A stretch of 64,000 nucleotides of DNA from Veillonella sp. CHU740 (GCF_003992055.1 NZ_RQVD01000001.1:222422-286421); one strand, 5' to 3'. Positions 41,751 through 52,053 are shown, counted from the first letter of the stretch. Numbers and translations: made by a program. Notes: generated by a model not told the origin, from the sequence alone.

Positions 41751-41793
41751 AAAGGCTGCCACATTAAGAGTGAATCGTAATGTAACAGCCTTT
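41751..41793 (-). terminator. Terminator of ridA
   Basis: AAAGGCTG and CAGCCTTT arms with inner ACATTA/TAATGT pairing, 39 bases downstream of the ridA stop on the minus strand. First clearly host feature right of the prophage. Confidence 0.8.
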
Positions 41794-41831
41794 CATAAAT
41801 TCCTAATGTTCTGTGATATAATACAGTAATA

Positions 41832-42206
41832 TTATTCTGCTAATGCAATTACTTCTACTTCTACCAAGAAATTAGCTGGCAAAGTTTTTACCGCTACGCA
41901 ACTACGCGCTGGCTTCGATGTAAAATACTCTGCATAGATGGCATTAAATTTAGCAAAGTCATCCATATCTGCTAAGAAACATGTTGTTTTTACAACTTTA
42001 GAAAAATCAGTACCTGCTTCTTTTAAAATAGCCTCAATATTTTTCATAGCTTGTAATGTTTGTGCTTCTACGCCACCTTCTACTAAAGCGCCTTTCGCTG
42101 GATCAATACCACCTTGACCAGAAATAAACACAAATCCATTCGCTACATAGGCTTGAGAATATGGTCCTAATGCCGCTGGTGCTTGTTCAGTATATACTTG
42201 TTTCAT
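41832..42206 (-). CDS. ridA: RidA family reactive intermediate deaminase
   Basis: 124 residues. Hydrolyses reactive enamine/imine intermediates from amino acid metabolism. Family signatures: ALGPYSQAYVANGFVFISGQGGIDPAKG, QTLQAMKNIEAILKEAG, FNAIYAEYF and PARSCVAVKTLPANFLVEVEVIAL with the substrate-binding Arg in PARS. The ATG at 42206 has AAAGGGG upstream; the longer frame to 42230 has none. Confidence 0.95.
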   Translation of the reverse strand: MKQVYTEQAPAALGPYSQAYVANGFVFISGQGGIDPAKGALVEGGVEAQTLQAMKNIEAILKEAGTDFSKVVKTTCFLADMDDFAKFNAIYAEYFTSKPARSCVAVKTLPANFLVEVEVIALAE

Positions 42207-42333
42207 GATTGTCCCCTTTCTGCATTGCAAGACATATATAATGCACTCTAGTATAGCATGTTATACTATTCAGGTGCATATAGTTTCTATGTATATTGTA
42301 CTACATTCATTCCCACGATGAAAGGAATCTCCT

Positions 42334-42837
42334 ATGTCTATTTTTTATACCACCTATGAAAGTCCTCTAGGATGTCTCACCTTGTATGCCACTGCATCAG
42401 CGTTAGTGGGACTTACCTTTCCCACGCAATCTGTAACCTTTTCTGACCCTATATGCAAGGTGGAACGTACTTCCTCGCCCATTCTAACACACACCATACA
42501 ATGGTTAGACCAATACTTCGCTGGACAAGTCCCAACGGTGACTATCCCCTTAGCACCACAAGGCACAGCATTCCAACAAAGGGTCTGGTCTCACTTACAA
42601 CACATCCCCTACGGTGCCACTCTCACCTATGGGGAACTCAGCCAACTTGTCTTTCACTCACCACGGCCAAAAGGGGCTCAAGCCATCGGATCAGCCGTAG
42701 GCGCCAATCCTATTTCTCTGATTATCCCCTGCCATCGTATCTTAGGCAAAGGAAGATCCCTGACTGGTTATACAGGAGGACTCTCTATTAAACGGGCCTT
42801 ACTATCCATCGAGAATATCTCATTCGTGGACAAGTAG
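42334..42837 (+). CDS. ogt: Methylated-DNA--protein-cysteine methyltransferase
   Basis: 167 residues. Repairs O6-methylguanine by irreversible transfer to its own cysteine. Active-site motif IIPCHRILGKGRSLTGYTGG (Cys in PCHR), HTH recognition region YGATLTYGELSQLV and the GAQAIGSAVGANPISL arginine-finger region adapted to A/Q. Short N-terminal domain (YTTYESPLGCLTLYATASALVGL). AAAGGA precedes the ATG. Convergent with the following secreted protein gene, 2 bases apart. Confidence 0.93.
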   Translation: MSIFYTTYESPLGCLTLYATASALVGLTFPTQSVTFSDPICKVERTSSPILTHTIQWLDQYFAGQVPTVTIPLAPQGTAFQQRVWSHLQHIPYGATLTYGELSQLVFHSPRPKGAQAIGSAVGANPISLIIPCHRILGKGRSLTGYTGGLSIKRALLSIENISFVDK

Positions 42838-42839
42838 GC

Positions 42840-43811
42840 TTACTTAATATGTTGTAACATCTCTAGGAAGTACGGCTTAAAGAATGTCCCTTCCACTTCG
42901 CTAGTACCCATTACAATCGTTGTAAAATGATCTGGCGTTCCCACTAGCGCTACCCGTAGGTACGCAGGATATTGAAGCCCTTTTATATCATAGGTCATAG
43001 TTCCCGCCGTTGTCATCGTACCATATTTAGTATCTGTTAAAGTATGTAATGGTTCTACATTCCGTAATCGTATCTTAGCTGGAATTTTATCTTGAGAATA
43101 ATCAATATCTTTATCTTCTCCAATATTAACTTTAAAGTACTTTAATAAGGCATTCATGCCATTCGCATACGTATCCATTTCCGTCGGTGAAAGTCCCTCT
43201 CTTCCATATGATTCTGGAGCCATCAACCATTCTTTAGGTAGCGGGAATACAAGAGCCCAGCCTGTATTTAACCCATACTGATCCGTACCTTGTAATTCAT
43301 AAGCATCCATATAATGTCCCAGCTTAAGTCCACCTTTCATGCTTTGCAGCCCTGCATAATCCTTTACTTTAGAAACTGTAGTCCCTACTGTACCTAGGTT
43401 AGTATCCATATATCCTTTTCCTACCTGAGCTAACTTTGAGGAAGATAATTGTTTAACAGTGATCTCGGGCCCTATGGTTTGGCGTAAATCAATCAATGGA
43501 TTCTGATCAAGCATCGCCACGAACTCTGCCGCTTTTTCTTTGCCTGTTTTTTTCTTTTCTTCTTTTTTCTTTTTCTCCATATCTAAATAGGTCCCCAAAG
43601 GAACTCCTACTTCTCCATCTGGCATTAGTTCACTGGTACCTGCTATCCCATCTGGCGTTAATGCACTGCTACCTGTCATTCCATATGGCATTGATGCAGT
43701 ACTACCTACCGCCTCATAGGTAGTATCATGTACTTGCGCAGATACTTGTCCATTGCCCATCATAAGGCCAGTTACTAAGACAGCTAGGCCCATTTGCTTC
43801 CAAAATTTCAT
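42840..43811 (-). CDS. Secreted protein of unknown function with short tandem repeats
   Basis: 323 residues with a Sec signal peptide (MKFWKQMGLAVLVTGLMMGNGQVSA). After it comes a repeat region of three or four degenerate 10-residue units (GSSALTPDGIAGTSELMPDGE), then a Lys/Glu-rich linker (KKKKEEKKKTGKEKAAEF) and a globular domain (LGHYMDAYELQGTDQYGLNTGWALVFPLPKEW) ending in a beta-rich part that resembles the C-terminus of its neighbour (RLRNVEPLHTL...LQYPAYLRVALVG). Follows the other secreted protein by four bases, as the third gene of a pncB operon. No family recognised. Confidence 0.75.
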   Translation of the reverse strand: MKFWKQMGLAVLVTGLMMGNGQVSAQVHDTTYEAVGSTASMPYGMTGSSALTPDGIAGTSELMPDGEVGVPLGTYLDMEKKKKEEKKKTGKEKAAEFVAMLDQNPLIDLRQTIGPEITVKQLSSSKLAQVGKGYMDTNLGTVGTTVSKVKDYAGLQSMKGGLKLGHYMDAYELQGTDQYGLNTGWALVFPLPKEWLMAPESYGREGLSPTEMDTYANGMNALLKYFKVNIGEDKDIDYSQDKIPAKIRLRNVEPLHTLTDTKYGTMTTAGTMTYDIKGLQYPAYLRVALVGTPDHFTTIVMGTSEVEGTFFKPYFLEMLQHIK

Positions 43812-43815
43812 TTAC

Positions 43816-44628
43816 TTATTCTCCCTTCACACCTAACAGGCTTTTGATAACAGGATTCCAATAGGCTCTCGATGTATCAGCCGTTGTGATCCATGTGATA
43901 GATACCCCATCTTGACCATACCGTCCTACAAAACTAATATATGCTGGTAATACAAATCCATCTACATCTAATTGGACTCTACCATGCGTATACAACCCTT
44001 TGTCTCCTTGTAAGCGTACAGGTTTCATAATCTCTCCATCAAGAAATCTTACATTTGTAAGTGGTAATACGTCTTTTATAAACTCAGTATCACGCAAGTC
44101 ATGATTAGTACTTGTAACGAAGGGAACTAAATCTGCCCCATTTTTTTCTATACCTTTTCCATCCGTAACATTTACATCATAAAGACCTATATTTTGTACC
44201 TCTTTCACCGTTTTATTATATAATTCTTCTCCCATAGATTGTGGCGTAATCGTAGTTCCTTTATGTTTTATCCGCCACACTTCAGCCGCTTCCGCACCTG
44301 TCATATGAAAGTGTACCAATTCTGCCGTATGTAAGCCTCGTTCATCCCGCCCATGCAACTGATATCGTTGGCCGCGTTGAACCACACCTCTAACAACTCC
44401 ATCTAGCAACTTAGCCTCTTTTTCATCCATATGCCAATCATTAGTGATCACCTTACTTACGGTATCTTTTGTTTTATAAACACCTGCAATTAAATCATCA
44501 TAGCTAGCTATCGAAATATGACTAGGTAACTCTACACTTCCTTGACCATCGAATACAATCGATTCTGCACTTCCTGAAAGCATCGTACCAACTAATGCCA
44601 CACTGGCCATCACACATTTCCAATTCAT
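43816..44628 (-). CDS. Secreted protein of unknown function
   Basis: 270 residues with a signal peptide (MNWKCVMASVALVGTMLSGSAES). The C-terminal half (GEIMKPVRLQGDKGLYTHGRVQLDVDGFVLPAYISFVGRYGQDGVSITWITTADTSRAYW) parallels the C-terminal domain of the next gene, suggesting an old duplication. AAGGAG precedes the ATG. Starts 12 bases after pncB stops. Probably periplasmic; function unknown. Confidence 0.75.
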   Translation of the reverse strand: MNWKCVMASVALVGTMLSGSAESIVFDGQGSVELPSHISIASYDDLIAGVYKTKDTVSKVITNDWHMDEKEAKLLDGVVRGVVQRGQRYQLHGRDERGLHTAELVHFHMTGAEAAEVWRIKHKGTTITPQSMGEELYNKTVKEVQNIGLYDVNVTDGKGIEKNGADLVPFVTSTNHDLRDTEFIKDVLPLTNVRFLDGEIMKPVRLQGDKGLYTHGRVQLDVDGFVLPAYISFVGRYGQDGVSITWITTADTSRAYWNPVIKSLLGVKGE

Positions 44629-44640
44629 AATAACTCCTTC

Positions 44641-46098
44641 CTAACTAGGTTCCCCTACTTTCTCTAATAATAATTGTGACTTCAACTGATGCAGTTCTTC
44701 GCTGATGTTCACTTTCACCTCTGGCGCTCTTCGCAGTCGAAGGAACTCAGGCCATAATAATTGAATTTGTGCTTCTCCATAGGCTTTCACTTGTGATAAG
44801 GTAGGCGCCTCATACACTAGTTCTCCCTCTACAAAGATAGGTACTAATAACTCTTGTACTATAAATGTATTCGCCTTGAGCAAGGTTTGTTTCCATGGAT
44901 GTAAAGGATTTTTAAATACATAGTCTTGCGTTGTATCTATGGTTTCATGATCTAAGCAAATTAAATCACCAATGAGCTTACCATTTCGTGCATTGATCAG
45001 ACGTAGAACTTTTTTCTTACCTGGGTTTGTCACCTTTTCAATATTATCTGAGAATTTCATAGCTGGAATGAACACATCTTCTTCCCATTGGCCAGCTAGT
45101 TTATAGACTCCACCTAAGGCTGGTGATTCATCAGCAGTAATTAATTTAGTTCCTACGCCCCAAGAATTAATAGCAGCCCCCTGTTGTTTAAGGTCAGCAA
45201 TTTTATATTCATCTAAATCATTGGTAGCAAAAATAATGGCCTCTTCGAATCCTGCTGCATCTAACAGTTTTCTAGCTTCAATCGACAAGTATGCCAAATC
45301 GCCACTATCTAATCGGATACCATAGAGCGATGGCATCGTACCCCCACGGCTATCACGAATTTCTTGGAACACTTGAATCGCTGCCGGAACACCTTTGTGT
45401 AATGTATTATACGTATCTACTAAGAATACCAAATTATCTGCATATTGCTCCGCATAGGCACGGAAAGCGTCGACTTCTGTAGGGAAACTCATGACCCAGC
45501 TATGAGCCATCGTTCCTACAGGGCGCATGCCATACAAAGCTGCACTGTACACATCGCTAGTACTATCGAAACCACCGATGAAAGCAGCCCTAGCTCCTTG
45601 TACTGCCGCGCTAGTGCCTTGGGCTCTTCGCATACCAAATTCAGCGACTCCATCACGACCGATGACAGAACGAATACGACGTGCCTTCGTAGCAATCAAG
45701 GACTCATGGTTTAAAAACATGGACAATGCTGTTTCCATCAAAATGGCTTCATCCTTAGCAGCCTCTACACGAAGTAAAACTTCTCTAGGGAACACCACAG
45801 ATCCTTCTGGTGCTGCGTAAATCGTGCCTGTAAATCGGAATGTTCTTAAATACTCTAAAAATGGTTCTATAAACACACCGGTAGTCCTCAAGTATGCAAT
45901 ATCTTCCTCGGAAAAATGTAATCCTTTCACATACTCAATCACTTGTTCTAATCCAGCAACCACTGTGTATGCACCTTGGAATGGATTTGTCCGATAAAAT
46001 CGATCAAAGACACAACGTGTGCGATGTTTTTGCTGTGTAAATAAACCTTGCATCATAGTCAATTGATACATATCTGTTAATAGAGCTTGTGTAATCAT
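44641..46098 (-). CDS. pncB: Nicotinate phosphoribosyltransferase
   Basis: 485 residues. Makes nicotinate mononucleotide from nicotinate and PRPP, the entry step of NAD salvage. Signatures: TDMYQLTMMQGLF at the start, CVFDRFYRTNPF, FGMRRAQG, MAHSWVMSFPTEVDAFRAYAEQYADNLVFLVDTYNT with the autophosphorylated His region, GIRLDSGDLAYLS, and GVGTKLITADESPALGGVYKLA. AGGAGG precedes the ATG. Divergent from menA with a 316-base gap; two secreted proteins follow on the same strand. Confidence 0.95.
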   Translation of the reverse strand: MITQALLTDMYQLTMMQGLFTQQKHRTRCVFDRFYRTNPFQGAYTVVAGLEQVIEYVKGLHFSEEDIAYLRTTGVFIEPFLEYLRTFRFTGTIYAAPEGSVVFPREVLLRVEAAKDEAILMETALSMFLNHESLIATKARRIRSVIGRDGVAEFGMRRAQGTSAAVQGARAAFIGGFDSTSDVYSAALYGMRPVGTMAHSWVMSFPTEVDAFRAYAEQYADNLVFLVDTYNTLHKGVPAAIQVFQEIRDSRGGTMPSLYGIRLDSGDLAYLSIEARKLLDAAGFEEAIIFATNDLDEYKIADLKQQGAAINSWGVGTKLITADESPALGGVYKLAGQWEEDVFIPAMKFSDNIEKVTNPGKKKVLRLINARNGKLIGDLICLDHETIDTTQDYVFKNPLHPWKQTLLKANTFIVQELLVPIFVEGELVYEAPTLSQVKAYGEAQIQLLWPEFLRLRRAPEVKVNISEELHQLKSQLLLEKVGEPS

Positions 46099-46414
46099 GA
46101 ATACCTCCTACTCTTATGGGTAGATACGAATGTTATGTGTCCATATAGTACCTATTATACCTGATATTGTAATATATGCAATATATTTCTTCTTCATTCT
46201 TACATGCCATATATCATCAATTATCTATTAGTATCGCCCCCTTCTGGTTGTATCTGTTAATCATATTTTATTAGACCATGGCTCACGGTGAATCATCACA
46301 GCCCTATATTGGTTTGTATGTCCACTTATGGTATGATAACTATATTATATACACATACTACCTCTATATCACACCTATGACCGTGATATATATTTCCTTA
46401 GGAAAGGATAGACT
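46099..46414. other. Divergent intergenic region between pncB and menA
   Basis: 316 bases, AT-rich. It holds the menA promoter candidate (46309-46337), an ATATCAC/GTGATAT hairpin at 46369-46392 and the menA ribosome site. I see no gene or known riboswitch. Confidence 0.6.
46309..46337 (+). promoter_or_regulatory. Sigma70-type promoter upstream of menA
   Basis: TTGGTT (46309-46314), 17 bases, TATGAT (46332-46337), about 78 bases before the start codon. Confidence 0.45.
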
Positions 46415-47320
46415 ATGAATCTTTCACAATTTTTTGCTTTAATTCGCCCACGCACACTGACAGCTGCTTTCAGTCCCGTTGTCTTAGGCGCTGCTATGGG
46501 GGCTACGCAATTTCAAGCCACACAACCTCTTTGGCTATCCTTGCTATATACTGTGGGCATCCTCATCTGCGTACTAAGCGCACAAATTGCAGCTAATATT
46601 TGGAACGAATACTTCGATTTTAAATCTGGTCTTGATCTTACACAAGCTGCTGGAAACAGTGGTTCTATCGTTCGTGAAGGCATTTCTCCAACGATCATCA
46701 AACGTTGGGGATACATTACCACTATACTACCTCTTGTATTGGGTGTCACCCTCGCTAGTGCTGTCACATGGTGGTATATTCCTGTGGGTATGCTTTGCAT
46801 TCTGACCAGTATCTTATATTCTGGTGGGCCGAAGCCTATCTCTCGTACCCCTTTTGGTGAACTCGCCTCTGGTCTTGCCATGGGCTTTGCCATTGTAGGT
46901 ATTACCCTCTTTGCTTGGACTCACACCTTGCATTGGACCTACCTCATCCCTGCAGTGCCATCCACCATCTTAATCGGTGCGATTATGATGACCAACAATT
47001 TACGAGATTTTACCAATGATGCTAACCACGGTCGTCGCACCTTAGTCATTCTTCTAGGCCGTGAAAGAGGGCTCCAACTGTTACGTGGACTCTTCCTCAT
47101 TAGCTCTCTATGGATAGTAGCATGGGCTATCTCTGGCATCATGCCTTGGACATCTCTATTGGCTCTGCTTTCTTTACTACCAGCCATGAAAGTCATCCAC
47201 ATCTTTAACATCTATGCGGATCCAGTGCATTTGAACGAAGCCATGAAATTTACGTCCATTTCTTGTACCTTGTATCATTTCTTATGGGCTATAGGGTTGC
47301 TACTGAATACAATCATGTAA
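46415..47320 (+). CDS. menA: 1,4-dihydroxy-2-naphthoate prenyltransferase (UbiA family)
   Basis: 301 residues, polytopic inner-membrane enzyme with about eight helices. Attaches the polyprenyl tail in menaquinone synthesis. Signatures: LIRPRTLTAAFSPVVLGAAMG, the first Asp-rich motif NIWNEYFDFKSGLD, and the second MTNNLRDFTNDANHGRRTLVILLG. AGGAAAGGA precedes the ATG. A terminator follows (47382-47428), so it is probably a single-gene unit. Confidence 0.93.
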   Translation: MNLSQFFALIRPRTLTAAFSPVVLGAAMGATQFQATQPLWLSLLYTVGILICVLSAQIAANIWNEYFDFKSGLDLTQAAGNSGSIVREGISPTIIKRWGYITTILPLVLGVTLASAVTWWYIPVGMLCILTSILYSGGPKPISRTPFGELASGLAMGFAIVGITLFAWTHTLHWTYLIPAVPSTILIGAIMMTNNLRDFTNDANHGRRTLVILLGRERGLQLLRGLFLISSLWIVAWAISGIMPWTSLLALLSLLPAMKVIHIFNIYADPVHLNEAMKFTSISCTLYHFLWAIGLLLNTIM

Positions 47321-47381
47321 TAGAATTATCACTTTTTTATCATACAAGTTTATTTACTTACTATATAGAAATATATATAAA

Positions 47382-47428
47382 AATAGAGGAAAGTTGCTAC
47401 TTTTTTGATCAACTTTCCTCTATTTTAT
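47382..47428 (+). terminator. Terminator of menA
   Basis: AATAGAGGAAAGTTG and CAACTTTCCTCTATT, perfect 15-base arms, then TTATT. Confidence 0.9.
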
Positions 47429-47669
47429 TAGAATCTATTTTGTTACAGTCCATTTTATATAGCCTTTAGGCCCACCTAGTATATGCTATTGCTATATTCA
47501 AACTTTCAACTACATATATAATTTCTTTGATATACTATAACCCACCCAACTAATAGCCTATAATTATAACAGCTTAGACATATAACATATTTTACTTATA
47601 ACTGAACTCTTGCTATACTAAGCAAGTAGAAATTCACTATGTAAGTACACAAAGAAAAGGAGATAACTT
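47429..47669. other. Intergenic region upstream of the MetQ-type lipoprotein
   Basis: AT-rich leader. A weak promoter candidate lies at 47575-47603 (TTAGAC, 17 bases, TATAAC). I looked for a SAM (S-box) riboswitch, common before met genes, and did not see its conserved core. Confidence 0.4.
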
Positions 47670-48491
47670 ATGAAGAAATTATTTAGTTTAGCAGCAACAG
47701 CTGTATTAGGCGCTGCCTTATTATTAGGTGGCTGTGGTTCCACTGGTACTGATTCCGCTAGTTCTAGCGCAGGTAAAACATTAAAAATTGGTGCTTCCCC
47801 AGTACCTCACGCTGAAATCTTAGAACAAGTAAAACCAATTCTTGCTAAAGAAGGTATCAACTTAGAAATTATCGAATTCAGCGATTATGTACAACCAAAC
47901 GTATCCTTGAATGATAAAGAAATCGATGCAAACTTCTTCGCTCACATTCCTTATCAAGAAAACTTCAATAAAGAAAAAGGTACTCACATTGCAACAGCAG
48001 GTGCCGTACACATCGAGCCAATGGGCATTTACTCTAAAAAAGTAAAAGACTTGAAAGATATCGAAGATGGTGCTCAAGTAGCTATCCCATCTGATGCAAC
48101 AAATGGTGGTCGTGCATTACTATTGCTTTCCAAAGCTGGCTTAATCACATTGAACGATCCTAACAGCATCTCTGCTACAGTACAAGATATCAAAGACAAC
48201 CCTAAACACTTAAAATTCGTTGAATTAGAGGCTGCTCAATTACCTCGTACATTAGATGATTCCACAATCTCTGTAATCAACACAAACTTTGCATTAGGTG
48301 CTAACTTGAACCCAACTAAAGATGCATTGTTCTTAGAATCTAAAGATTCTCCATACGTAAACATCGTATCCGTTCGTGAAGGCGATGAAAAACGTGAAGA
48401 AATTGTAAAATTGGTGAAAGCTTTACAAAGCCCAGAAATCAAAAAATTCATCGAAGATAAATACAAAGGTGCTATTCTTCCAGCATTCTAA
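47670..48491 (+). CDS. metQ: MetQ/NlpA family substrate-binding lipoprotein
   Basis: 273 residues. Lipoprotein signal with lipobox LLLGGC (Cys near residue 22). NlpA-family features: LKIGASPVPHAEILEQVKPILAKEGINLEIIEFSDYVQPNVSL, EIDANFFAHIPYQENF, EPMGIYSKKVKDL, AIPSDATNGGRALLLL, VINTNFALGANLNP. Binds D/L-methionine or a related amino acid for an ABC importer. The usual metN and metI genes are not adjacent in this window, so it may work with a transporter encoded elsewhere. AAAAGGAG precedes the ATG. Specificity is by family only. Confidence 0.88.
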   Translation: MKKLFSLAATAVLGAALLLGGCGSTGTDSASSSAGKTLKIGASPVPHAEILEQVKPILAKEGINLEIIEFSDYVQPNVSLNDKEIDANFFAHIPYQENFNKEKGTHIATAGAVHIEPMGIYSKKVKDLKDIEDGAQVAIPSDATNGGRALLLLSKAGLITLNDPNSISATVQDIKDNPKHLKFVELEAAQLPRTLDDSTISVINTNFALGANLNPTKDALFLESKDSPYVNIVSVREGDEKREEIVKLVKALQSPEIKKFIEDKYKGAILPAF

Positions 48492-48571
48492 TGGAATCGC
48501 TTAGAATAGACCCCTCCAAATAAAAATAAAAATAAACACTAACAACTATCATACATACTTAACCATACAGT

Positions 48572-48614
48572 AACAGAGGAACGTTGATTTACTTCAATGT
48601 TCCTCTGTTGTTTT
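48572..48614 (+). terminator. Terminator after metQ
   Basis: AACAGAGGAACGTTG pairs with CAATGTTCCTCTGTT (one wobble), followed by GTTTT. About 80 bases after the stop. Confidence 0.85.
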
Positions 48615-48725
48615 ATGTATATACTGTAGCCAACACTTATGGCATTTACAATTTCTCTCTCTGATTACATGCATCATGTACTACTATCTAACCTTACATA
48701 TCGTATACTCCTATTTAACACACGA

Positions 48726-48750
48726 AAAAGGGTCCCGAAGGACCCTTTTA
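48726..48750 (-). terminator. Terminator of the first adhesin gene
   Basis: AAAAGGGTCC and GGACCCTTTT, perfect 10-base arms; on the minus strand the loop reads TTCG, an exceptionally stable tetraloop, followed by TTTTTC. It begins at the adhesin stop codon. Confidence 0.9.
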
Positions 48751-51700
48751 TTATTTACGCACCATAGCTCGCAATTCTTGCATTTGTTGTTGTAATACTG
48801 CTATATCTTGTCGTAGGTTATTATTTTCTTGTGTTAACACCGTAATTTCACGGCCGTAAGCTTCTTTCATAGCCACCATTTCATCATGCAACACGAGTAC
48901 AGAGGAAATAGGACCATTACGATAGCGTTCAGGTACTGCTTTTTTCTCTGGGCTATTGCCAAATTTGAAAGTAGCACCACCGTTGATCATCGTAGCTCCT
49001 CGCACCATGGACACACCGGCATGGAACATTGTAGATTCTTTCGTATAATGCGCAATACCGAGAGCCAAGGCATTGGCATTTTTATAATGTCCAATACCAG
49101 CCATAAATTGTGTTGGTTCTAGTGGATCGTATTGGATTGGTTTTAATGCTGCTAAGGCGGCTCCTAAGGCATCACCTTCACGACTTTCTTTACGTAGCTC
49201 TTGTAAATCGTTGCCAATAACGCCTATTTGCCGTTCCAACTCTTCAAAATGATGTGTATTTTCTTTTGTTCCACCTTCTAAAGATTTTCGGAAATCATCT
49301 TCTGTTTTATTTTCATTGCCTTTGATTTCTTTCCAGTACTCGTAAGCAGATTTGCCGGTATCTCCTTTAGGACCCGCTACACCAGTATCGCCTTTGTCTC
49401 CTTTAGGGCCTGTTGCTCCAGGTTTACCTTCTGGACCTGGTACTGGTGTTGGCGGCGGAGTCGTCAATACAGTCGTACCAGCTTCACCACGAGGACCTGC
49501 TGGGCCTTCTGCACCAGTTTCACCTTTTGGTCCTACCGCACCAGTTTCTCCACGTTCACCTTTTAGAGATGCTAGGTACTCTTCTTTTGTTTTTTCTCCA
49601 TTACCTGGCATTTCTTTCCATACTTCGTAGGCAGACTTGCCATCTGTACCATTCTCACCTTTAGGACCTGAATCACCTTTATCGCCTTTGAAATCAGGAT
49701 CACCTTTCAACTCATCCTTATTCAAGCTAAACGTATAGGTCTTACCATAGTCGCCGTCATCTTTTTCAGTGATTTTAATCCCCTTTTCAGCTTTTAATAC
49801 ATCCTTCAAAGCAGCCGCTGTCAATACAGGGCTTGTAGTGGATGTAGCACCATCACCTTTACCACTCGATGTCAACGTCAATTGCCCTTTATCATTACTG
49901 CCCAAGGAAATATTCATTACAGGATTATCAAAATGTATGCCTGTGAAAGTCGGTGCTTTCAACATTCCAATTCGCAAGATAGAGTCTGTTGGATCCTTGT
50001 AGGTAATCAAGTTATCAGAGCTATATAACGTTGGCGCTGCATACTCACTTTTACCATCTGGAGCTTTTGCACCAGCTTGCGGAGCCACTCCATACACAGT
50101 GTTTGCCTTACCTTGGATTTTTATTTCCTTATCCCCTGGAGTATACACACGTGTATCTGTGGTCGTATCTGCTACAGTTCCATCCGCATTAAAAGATACA
50201 TCATTACCAGCCAATATGGTACTGCGTTTTTCTAAGGCTTTTAACTGTGCCACGTTCACCGCATCTGTATCTCGATACCCTGCAGCCACATTGATAATTT
50301 GACGAGTTTTATTAGTTGTAAATCGTCTATCCCCTACTGACACAGCACTTTCATTAGGTTTCCACACATTTTGTAAAAATGTTTTCGTATCCTCATATGC
50401 ACCTTTAGCCTGTCTTAATTTTGTTCGAATCGCAGCCTTATCACTAGCAGCAGCACTGGCTAATTCCGTTTCTAAGGCAGTCACTTCTGCTTTGGCAGCT
50501 ATGACAGCCTGATGTTTTTCAATCTGAGCATTCATATCTGCGATATTTTTAAAATGTCTTCCATGCAAGGATGGATCATAGCCCATATCAAAAGGAGACC
50601 CTACCTCGCGATCTGCATAGGAACCTGTACCTAATGCCACACCATTTCTAGACAATGTTTCGGAAGCAAGTCCTAGGCTGATTCCCCCATAGGTATCTTT
50701 ATAGGGAGTTCCTACTTTACTACCATGACCAATAGCAATCGCTCCACTACCATGGGTAACCGTATTACCACCGATGGCAATCGCTGCAAAATCATAGGCA
50801 TAGGCAGTAAAACCAATACTTACGGCCTGACTACCATGTACATGGGCAGAATCACCAACAGCCACACCGCCTATCGCACGATCTCCCGCTGTCGTCGTGC
50901 GACCTACGGCCACACTATTCTCAGCTGCCGCTGTAGATGAGGCACCTAAGGCTACTGCCGACTTCCCTGCAGCCGCTCTTACCCCAACAGCTGTACTATC
51001 CTTTTCATTCGTTTTGGATTCTTCACCGATAGTAACACTGTAGGCGCCAGTTTGACCGATATTGTATCCAATAGCTATAGTATGTTTTGACTGTTCACCG
51101 ATTTTTGCATACCGACCAATGGCAATAGAGTTTGTACTTTTCGATTCTGCTCGCGGTCCAATGGCAATCGCCCCTTCTGCAGTAGCACCATCATTAAATT
51201 CATTACTACCTTCGCCAAGATCTCTTGTTTTGATAGATACGTAGCGAGTTTTCTCTTGCTCTAACCGATTTCGCAACACTCGTAATTGTCCTACTGTGGC
51301 AGCATCGGTATCTTCATAACCAGCAGCTACATTTGTAATCTGACGGGTATGTTGTTTTCCATCCTTCGTACCACCAACAGATACGGCTCCATCTGTGGCA
51401 TTCCAAGCACTACTGATGGCTGCATTCCCTAGCTCATTCGCTTTTTCCTCAGCTACTCGGTAGGCTTCCTCTGCATCCACTAAGCCTTGATCTGCCTTAG
51501 CTTTCTTTTCATTAGCCGCTGCTAATAAGGCATCTGCCTTAGGATCTTTTTTCTCTTTGGCATTGTTTGCTCGTTCTATATCTTGTTCTGCCTGCAAAAC
51601 TTCATAGTTTGCCAGACGAATTTTTTCACGTAAAGCTTGTAAGTCTGGATTATCCGCCCCACTAGAGCCATGCTTATAATGTGTATCTAACATTGGATCA

Positions 51701-52023
51701 TAACCAATGTAGTCATCTAACTTTGCTCCTCTATCTGCTACCGAGTTAGCCCCAATAGCAACGCCACCTTCTACAGTTGCTTTTGACTCTTTACCTAATG
51801 CAACACCTTGATCTGTCGTAACCTTTGCACCATTGCCTAATGCGATGGCAGATTCACCATTCACACTGGATGTACTACCGATGGCTATGGCATGGGTATC
51901 CGTCCCCGTCACTTGTCCACCATCCAACACATACGTATGCGTGTCACCGTCTGCATAACCTACTATATGACTTCCCAACACTAACATACTTGCTACATAC
52001 AATGCCACTTTTTGTTTCTTCAT
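48751..52023 (-). CDS. Trimeric autotransporter adhesin with collagen-like segment
   Basis: 1,090 residues from the ATG at 52023 (GAGGGG upstream). Signal peptide [24 protein letters not shown] without the extended ESPR region. Two YadA-type head blocks of AIAIG/VALG left-handed beta-roll repeats (about 25-105 and 270-480), each followed by an inserted helical region and a neck ([21 protein letters not shown]). Then a stalk, a Gly-X-Y collagen-like region (about 790-920) broken by two SAYE-W modules, and the C-terminal YadA anchor ([37 protein letters not shown]...). The protein does not end with the last beta strand (ATFKFG) but continues for 68 residues of coiled coil. Likely binds host tissue or other bacteria. 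Confidence 0.93.
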   Translation of the reverse strand: MKKQKVALYVASMLVLGSHIVGYADGDTHTYVLDGGQVTGTDTHAIAIGSTSSVNGESAIALGNGAKVTTDQGVALGKESKATVEGGVAIGANSVADRGAKLDDYIGYDPMLDTHYKHGSSGADNPDLQALREKIRLANYEVLQAEQDIERANNAKEKKDPKADALLAAANEKKAKADQGLVDAEEAYRVAEEKANELGNAAISSAWNATDGAVSVGGTKDGKQHTRQITNVAAGYEDTDAATVGQLRVLRNRLEQEKTRYVSIKTRDLGEGSNEFNDGATAEGAIAIGPRAESKSTNSIAIGRYAKIGEQSKHTIAIGYNIGQTGAYSVTIGEESKTNEKDSTAVGVRAAAGKSAVALGASSTAAAENSVAVGRTTTAGDRAIGGVAVGDSAHVHGSQAVSIGFTAYAYDFAAIAIGGNTVTHGSGAIAIGHGSKVGTPYKDTYGGISLGLASETLSRNGVALGTGSYADREVGSPFDMGYDPSLHGRHFKNIADMNAQIEKHQAVIAAKAEVTALETELASAAASDKAAIRTKLRQAKGAYEDTKTFLQNVWKPNESAVSVGDRRFTTNKTRQIINVAAGYRDTDAVNVAQLKALEKRSTILAGNDVSFNADGTVADTTTDTRVYTPGDKEIKIQGKANTVYGVAPQAGAKAPDGKSEYAAPTLYSSDNLITYKDPTDSILRIGMLKAPTFTGIHFDNPVMNISLGSNDKGQLTLTSSGKGDGATSTTSPVLTAAALKDVLKAEKGIKITEKDDGDYGKTYTFSLNKDELKGDPDFKGDKGDSGPKGENGTDGKSAYEVWKEMPGNGEKTKEEYLASLKGERGETGAVGPKGETGAEGPAGPRGEAGTTVLTTPPPTPVPGPEGKPGATGPKGDKGDTGVAGPKGDTGKSAYEYWKEIKGNENKTEDDFRKSLEGGTKENTHHFEELERQIGVIGNDLQELRKESREGDALGAALAALKPIQYDPLEPTQFMAGIGHYKNANALALGIAHYTKESTMFHAGVSMVRGATMINGGATFKFGNSPEKKAVPERYRNGPISSVLVLHDEMVAMKEAYGREITVLTQENNNLRQDIAVLQQQMQELRAMVRK

Positions 52024-52053
52024 GTTGTTCCCCTCATCTTCCGCTCTAGTCAT

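Noticed and set aside
47429..47669. SAM riboswitch before the MetQ-type gene
   Set aside because: None of the conserved S-box core was visible in the leader.
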